Position numbers and translations under genes: made by a program. A DNA stretch of 64,000 bases from Winogradskyella sp. J14-2 (GTDB taxonomy: Bacteria; Bacteroidota; Bacteroidia; Flavobacteriales; Flavobacteriaceae). How positions within the stretch are numbered: position 1 is the first letter of the stretch; each line of letters starts with the position of its first letter. Below, in pieces: positions 60,996-64,000 of the stretch. Below the pieces are notes generated by a model, which saw only the letters and a program-made list of their open reading frames with translations, made no database searches and was not told the origin of the DNA. The stretch covers positions 1,488,001-1,552,000 of the forward strand of contig NZ_CP019388.1 in assembly GCF_001971725.1 (NCBI RefSeq), written 5' to 3'.

Positions 60996-62218
60996 GCTAA
61001 GTTAAGTTTAAAGAGTTCGCTGGCTATACCATCACTTAAAAACTGACCTTTTTTAGTGACGCGTATGTGCTTATCATCAATATACAATAAATGTTGATTT
61101 ATAAAAGTTTCGGCTTGTTCTTTTAAGTATTCTTTATAAGTTTTTCCAAAATCTTCTTCAATCTTATCTAAAGAAACTCCCCAAATGGTTCTTAAACCTG
61201 TCATTATATACTCGTTGTAACGGTCTGTTGTGGTTAAAGTTTCAATCTCAATTGGCAGCTCGTTTTGTTCTATTGTTTTGATGTACTTAGTATTATTTCT
61301 AACATTCCAACCACGTTGTTTACCATTAAAAGAGTGTGCAGATGGCCCAATACCAATATATGGTTTACCTTGCCAATAGGCCGAATTGTTTTTACTAAAG
61401 TAACCTTCTTTCCCGAAATTAGACAGCTCGTAATGTATAAAGTCAGAGGCTTCAAGTTTAGCCTTGAGCAAATAAAATTGTTCATGTGCTTGCTCATCGT
61501 TTACATCATCTATTATTCCTTTTTTTATAAATGACGCCAAAGCTGTTTTGGGCTCAACGGTTAATGCATAACTCGAAATATGAGGAACATTATAACTCAA
61601 TGCTATATCAATATTTTGAAGCCATTGTGTATTTGAAGCTCCTTGAATTCCGTAAATTAAATCGATTGAAATATTATCGAAATATTTGGTAGCCACCTCT
61701 AGACAAGCCTTTGCTTCTTGCGCATTGTGTGCACGATTCATCAGTTTTAAATCACTCTCAAAAAAGGATTGAATACCAATACTTAGTCTGTTAATACCAA
61801 TACTTCTATAATTTTCGTAAAGACCTCTCGACTGCGCTCGAGGTGACAACTGAGTTCCTATCAAATCATCTGGATTGGCTTCGAGCGTGATTTCGGGATT
61901 GTTAGTTACCTTATAATTTTTGTAAACTTCTTCAATTAATAATCTTAATTCGTCATTCGTCAATAGGCTAGGTGTTCCGCCACCGAAATAGATGCTTTGT
62001 ACTTCAATGTTTTTGAATTCATCTTTACGTAATTGTATTTCTTTTAATAAAGCGTTTACCAATTCATCTTTCTTTTTCATAGATGTTGAAAAATGAAAAT
62101 CGCAGTAATAACAAGCCTGTTTACAAAATGGTATGTGGATGTAGATGCCTCCAGCCCCTTCTAACTTCCCCAAAGGGTAAGAAGGATAACTCAATCCTTT
62201 TTTTGATTGTTTATCCAT
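60992..62218 (-). CDS. hemW: Radical SAM heme chaperone HemW, with in-frame repeat insert
   Basis: A 408-residue HemW-type radical SAM protein that binds heme and a 4Fe-4S cluster (CKQACYYCDFHF gives CxxxCxxC). Other motifs: SIYFGGGTPSLL, LEANPDDL, INRLSIGIQSF, DLIYGIQG and the C-terminal HemN domain. Two departures from the family are visible. Residues 1-24 (MDKQSKKGLSYPSYPLGKLE and onward) are an extra N-terminal stretch before GIYIHIPFCKQ. Between EANP and INRLSIG there are about nine extra residues (SPRAQSRGL) encoded by a palindromic repeat. Neither disrupts the frame. The downstream cyclase gene overlaps by 4 bases. Confidence 0.93.
   Translation of the reverse strand: MDKQSKKGLSYPSYPLGKLEGAGGIYIHIPFCKQACYYCDFHFSTSMKKKDELVNALLKEIQLRKDEFKNIEVQSIYFGGGTPSLLTNDELRLLIEEVYKNYKVTNNPEITLEANPDDLIGTQLSPRAQSRGLYENYRSIGINRLSIGIQSFFESDLKLMNRAHNAQEAKACLEVATKYFDNISIDLIYGIQGASNTQWLQNIDIALSYNVPHISSYALTVEPKTALASFIKKGIIDDVNDEQAHEQFYLLKAKLEASDFIHYELSNFGKEGYFSKNNSAYWQGKPYIGIGPSAHSFNGKQRGWNVRNNTKYIKTIEQNELPIEIETLTTTDRYNEYIMTGLRTIWGVSLDKIEEDFGKTYKEYLKEQAETFINQHLLYIDDKHIRVTKKGQFLSDGIASELFKLNLA
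61820..61848. repeat. Palindromic repeat inserted in frame within hemW
   Basis: ACCTCTCGACTGCGCTCGAG lies in this segment and forms imperfect ACCTCGA/TCGAGGT-type arms. It encodes SPRAQSRGL on the minus strand, about nine residues more than HemW proteins normally have here. From memory, CTCGACTGCGCTCGA-type repeats are dispersed in intergenic DNA of flavobacteria. Confidence 0.7.
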
Positions 62219-62252
62219 TAGATTTATTTTCCCCTTTGAGGATTAAGGGGCT
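62150..62252. repeat. Repeat-derived sequence spanning hemW start and ruvC end
   Basis: Two palindrome-like pieces lie here: CCCCTTCTAACTTCCCCAAA with a reversed GGGTAAGAAGG (62156-62185), and CCCCTTTGAGGATTAAGGGG (62231-62250). The first encodes the extra N-terminus of HemW, the second the extra RuvC C-terminus (PLNPQRGK). They look like repeat insertions captured by both coding ends. Confidence 0.5.
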
Positions 62253-62802
62253 TTTTAACCCTATCCTCATTCTGTTTTACAAAAGCTGCCCAGCCTGTAT
62301 AACTTTTACCAATGGCTACGCGACCTTGGTTGTAAAAATGACAAACAGCCGCTGCCAAACCGTCTGTAGAATCTAAGTTTTTTGGTAGTTCTTTTAGATT
62401 TAGGGTGCTTTGCAACATCTTTGCCACCTGTTCTTTACTGGCGTTACCATTACCTGTAATTGCCATTTTAATTTTCTTAGGCGAATATTCGGTAATAGGT
62501 ACTTCACGAGATAATCCTGCTGCCATGGCAACACCTTGAGCACGACCAAGTTTTAGCATACTTTGAACGTTTTTACCAAAGAAAGGTGCTTCAATGGCTA
62601 TTTCATCAGGATGATAGGTGTCGATGAGTTCTACAGTACGCTCAAATATGAGCTTAAGTTTTAAATAATGATCATCGTACTTTTTGAGCTGTAACTCATT
62701 AAGTTGCATAAACTGCATCTGTTTCCCAACCACTTTAATAAGTCCAAAGCCCATAATAGTTGTTCCTGGATCTATTCCTAATATTATCTTTTCTTTACTC
62801 AT
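62224..62802 (-). CDS. ruvC: Crossover junction endodeoxyribonuclease RuvC
   Basis: A 192-residue Holliday-junction resolvase. The acidic catalytic residues are visible in GIDPGTTIMGFG, IAIEAPFFGKNVQSMLKLGRAQGVAM and DSTDGLAAAVCHFYN. The last residues (KKPLNPQRGK) extend beyond the usual family end and come from repeat-like DNA. It is upstream of hemW on the same strand with a 5-base gap and probably shares its transcript. Confidence 0.96.
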   Translation of the reverse strand: MSKEKIILGIDPGTTIMGFGLIKVVGKQMQFMQLNELQLKKYDDHYLKLKLIFERTVELIDTYHPDEIAIEAPFFGKNVQSMLKLGRAQGVAMAAGLSREVPITEYSPKKIKMAITGNGNASKEQVAKMLQSTLNLKELPKNLDSTDGLAAAVCHFYNQGRVAIGKSYTGWAAFVKQNEDRVKKPLNPQRGK

Positions 62803-62840
62803 TTAGATACTCAAAGCCTTTAAATATATGGCTAAGATAA

Positions 62841-63398
62841 CTATTGTTTATCAGCTTTAGTAGTCTTTTCTGGTATAGCATATACTATAGGTAAAACATA
62901 GGCTACTTTTACAACTTCACCTTGGTGCTCTCCTGGTATAAACCTAGGCAAAAGCTTAACGACTCGCTCTGCTTCCTTTTCGATTTCTGGGTGCGCACCG
63001 CGAGCTTCCAAATCTACTATATTACCTGAAGTATCAAACTTAAATCTAACTAAAATACGTTGCACGCTTGGTGTTAAACCTAGCGCTGCACCTAAACCCG
63101 TATTGAAATTTTTTTTGCTATGGTTCTGTATATATTCTACGGTACACTTTTTTAGTTTTGCTTTTGTCTTATAAGACTCACAGTCTAGGGGATAAGGCAC
63201 TTTGTCTACAACAGAAAATGGTATAAATTCTGATTCGTCGATTTCTAGAATTTCTACTTTTTCGGTAATTTCAACACTATCGGATTCTTTTTTTGTTTTC
63301 TTGTCTTGACCGTAGCTTAAACCTAATGTAAATGTTAGTACAATAAAAGTAAGCAGAGCATTCTTAATTTGTAATTTAATAATGGCTATTAAAGGCAT
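62841..63398 (-). CDS. TonB-type energy transducer C-terminal domain protein
   Basis: A 185-residue exported protein (signal or anchor NALLTFIVLTFTLGLSYGQ) with a C-terminal TonB-like domain: SVQRILVRFKFDTSGNIVDLEARGAHPEIEKEAERVVKLLPRF in parts, GEVVKVAYVLPIVYAI. The spacing of VRFKFDTSGNI and the conserved PEIEKEA fits the TonB C-terminal family. There is no long Pro-rich linker, so it may be a periplasmic TonB-domain protein rather than a canonical energy transducer. Confidence 0.85.
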   Translation of the reverse strand: MPLIAIIKLQIKNALLTFIVLTFTLGLSYGQDKKTKKESDSVEITEKVEILEIDESEFIPFSVVDKVPYPLDCESYKTKAKLKKCTVEYIQNHSKKNFNTGLGAALGLTPSVQRILVRFKFDTSGNIVDLEARGAHPEIEKEAERVVKLLPRFIPGEHQGEVVKVAYVLPIVYAIPEKTTKADKQ

Positions 63399-63479
63399 AG
63401 TACTAGTGTTTTAATTAATCGGCAATTTAAACATTAAAGGTACAATTACTGTTACTTTAATAATTGAGAAACCCCTTAT

Positions 63480-64000
63480 TTAATCGCAGTACTGGCAACC
63501 ACTTAATGACACCGCAATACCGAAAGTAACATTAAAAACACTACCATTGAATGCTCCTAAACCACTTAATGCAGGATCATAGTCATCTAAAGAGGTTACA
63601 CCATAAATATATGCCACATCTGTGTAGACAGACACTTTTTCGTTAATGGCATAGTGCAATTCTAAACCGCCTAAAAGGTTTAAAAAAGATTGCTTATTAT
63701 CACCTAAATTTCCAAGTGGTTTTGCAAAACTAAATCCTGGTCCTGCGTGTAGAATGGTTCTAAAACGTGGTGGAAAAAAACCTAAATGTTCTGTAGGGTC
63801 AAATACAAATTGTGCATTTACACGCGAGTAATTAATCTTAAATTCTGGTGATGCATCATCATTTCTAAAACGATTAAAGCCATAATCTAACTTTACACCA
63901 TAAGTGCGCTTAAACATGTGTTGCACACCAATATTTACCGTAGGAAAATTAACGGACTGCGCATATGTGCCATCTACAAAACCATCTCTTGTAGGGTAAT
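63480..64000 (-). CDS. Outer-membrane beta-barrel protein (partial, N-terminus outside window)
   Basis: The last 173 or so residues of a protein whose frame remains open past the right edge; the Met at 63926 is internal. Alternating hydrophobic/aromatic strands (YGVKLDYGFNRFRND, FKINYSRVNAQFVFD, LNLLGGLELHYAINEKVSVYTDVAYIYG, VFNVTFGIAVSLSGCQYCD) fit a small outer-membrane barrel like the N-terminal domain of OmpA-type proteins of this phylum. It ends in Cys-x-x-Cys-Asp without a peptidoglycan-binding domain. The function is unknown. Confidence 0.75.
   Translation of the reverse strand, partial: YPTRDGFVDGTYAQSVNFPTVNIGVQHMFKRTYGVKLDYGFNRFRNDDASPEFKINYSRVNAQFVFDPTEHLGFFPPRFRTILHAGPGFSFAKPLGNLGDNKQSFLNLLGGLELHYAINEKVSVYTDVAYIYGVTSLDDYDPALSGLGAFNGSVFNVTFGIAVSLSGCQYCD

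Noticed and set aside
1-64000. CRISPR arrays, insertion sequences, prophage, integrase or defence systems
   Set aside because: No regular spaced repeats, transposase or integrase motifs, or defence-type genes were seen on either strand.
63480-64000. Complete small protein starting at Met 63926
   Set aside because: The frame is open upstream to the window edge and the sequence there (YPTRDGFVDG) continues the barrel pattern, so the gene is cut by the edge.

Overview
The window looks like a chromosomal segment of a marine-type member of the Flavobacteriaceae (Bacteroidota). The evidence is low GC content, a SusC/SusD/SusE-type glycan uptake locus, type IX secretion (T9SS) C-terminal domains, many lipoproteins, and promoters of the Bacteroidetes TAnnTTTG type. 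No phage, transposase or CRISPR array was seen. Family assignments come from recognised motifs and remembered family features; no database search was run.

Region 1 (1-23.2 kb) is an alpha-glucan (starch/maltodextrin) utilization locus. A LacI-type regulator (12963-14009, minus) faces a susC-susD-susE/F-amylase unit on the plus strand (14281-23194), with a perfect 18-bp palindrome between them. Leftward on the minus strand run an MFS sugar transporter, beta-phosphoglucomutase, a GH65 phosphorylase, a GH13 lipoprotein, an esterase lipoprotein, a GH31 alpha-glucosidase and two more GH13 lipoproteins, the last cut by the window edge. The logic is surface binding and cleavage, SusCD import, periplasmic trimming, MFS import, phosphorolysis and conversion of beta-glucose-1-phosphate to glucose-6-phosphate.

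Region 2 (23.4-33.9 kb) is mixed: tRNA-Leu(UAG), an M20 peptidase, a secreted M28 peptidase, a BlaI/M56 regulatory pair, a DUF4407 membrane protein, an NTF2-like lipoprotein, two STAS-domain proteins, a DUF1272 zinc protein, a PhnA-like protein and an unlisted 46-residue membrane protein.

Region 3 (34.0-51.4 kb) is an exopolysaccharide (EPS) cluster, all on the minus strand, in three transcription units separated by hairpin terminators: ugd-uxs-response regulator-sugar transferase; half-TolC-Wzz/BY-kinase-like-flippase; and polymerase-PRTase/HAD-GT2-GT4-GT-acyltransferase-GT2-small GT-like.

Region 4 (51.4-59.0 kb) holds the likely control system. One operon encodes H-NOX, a PAS histidine kinase, a FIST-domain protein, a second histidine kinase, an Hpt protein and a LytTR response regulator. 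A CheY-like regulator and a small unknown protein lie upstream. The main observation is a composite promoter element: two imperfect 10-bp half-sites 21 bp apart, followed in four of five cases by exactly 28 bp and a TAnnTTTG box. It precedes ugd, the half-TolC gene, the polymerase gene and the 118-residue protein; the copy before the CheY-like gene lacks a clear box. I infer a nitric-oxide- (or FIST-ligand-) responsive phosphorelay ending in the LytTR protein and acting on the EPS genes. The 747-bp gap between the two regions also holds a candidate small structured RNA.

Region 5 (59.1-64.0 kb) is housekeeping: MmcQ/YjbR, DUF4230, a cyclase-family hydrolase, hemW (with a palindromic repeat inserted in frame), ruvC, a TonB-type protein and the 3' part of an outer-membrane barrel gene.
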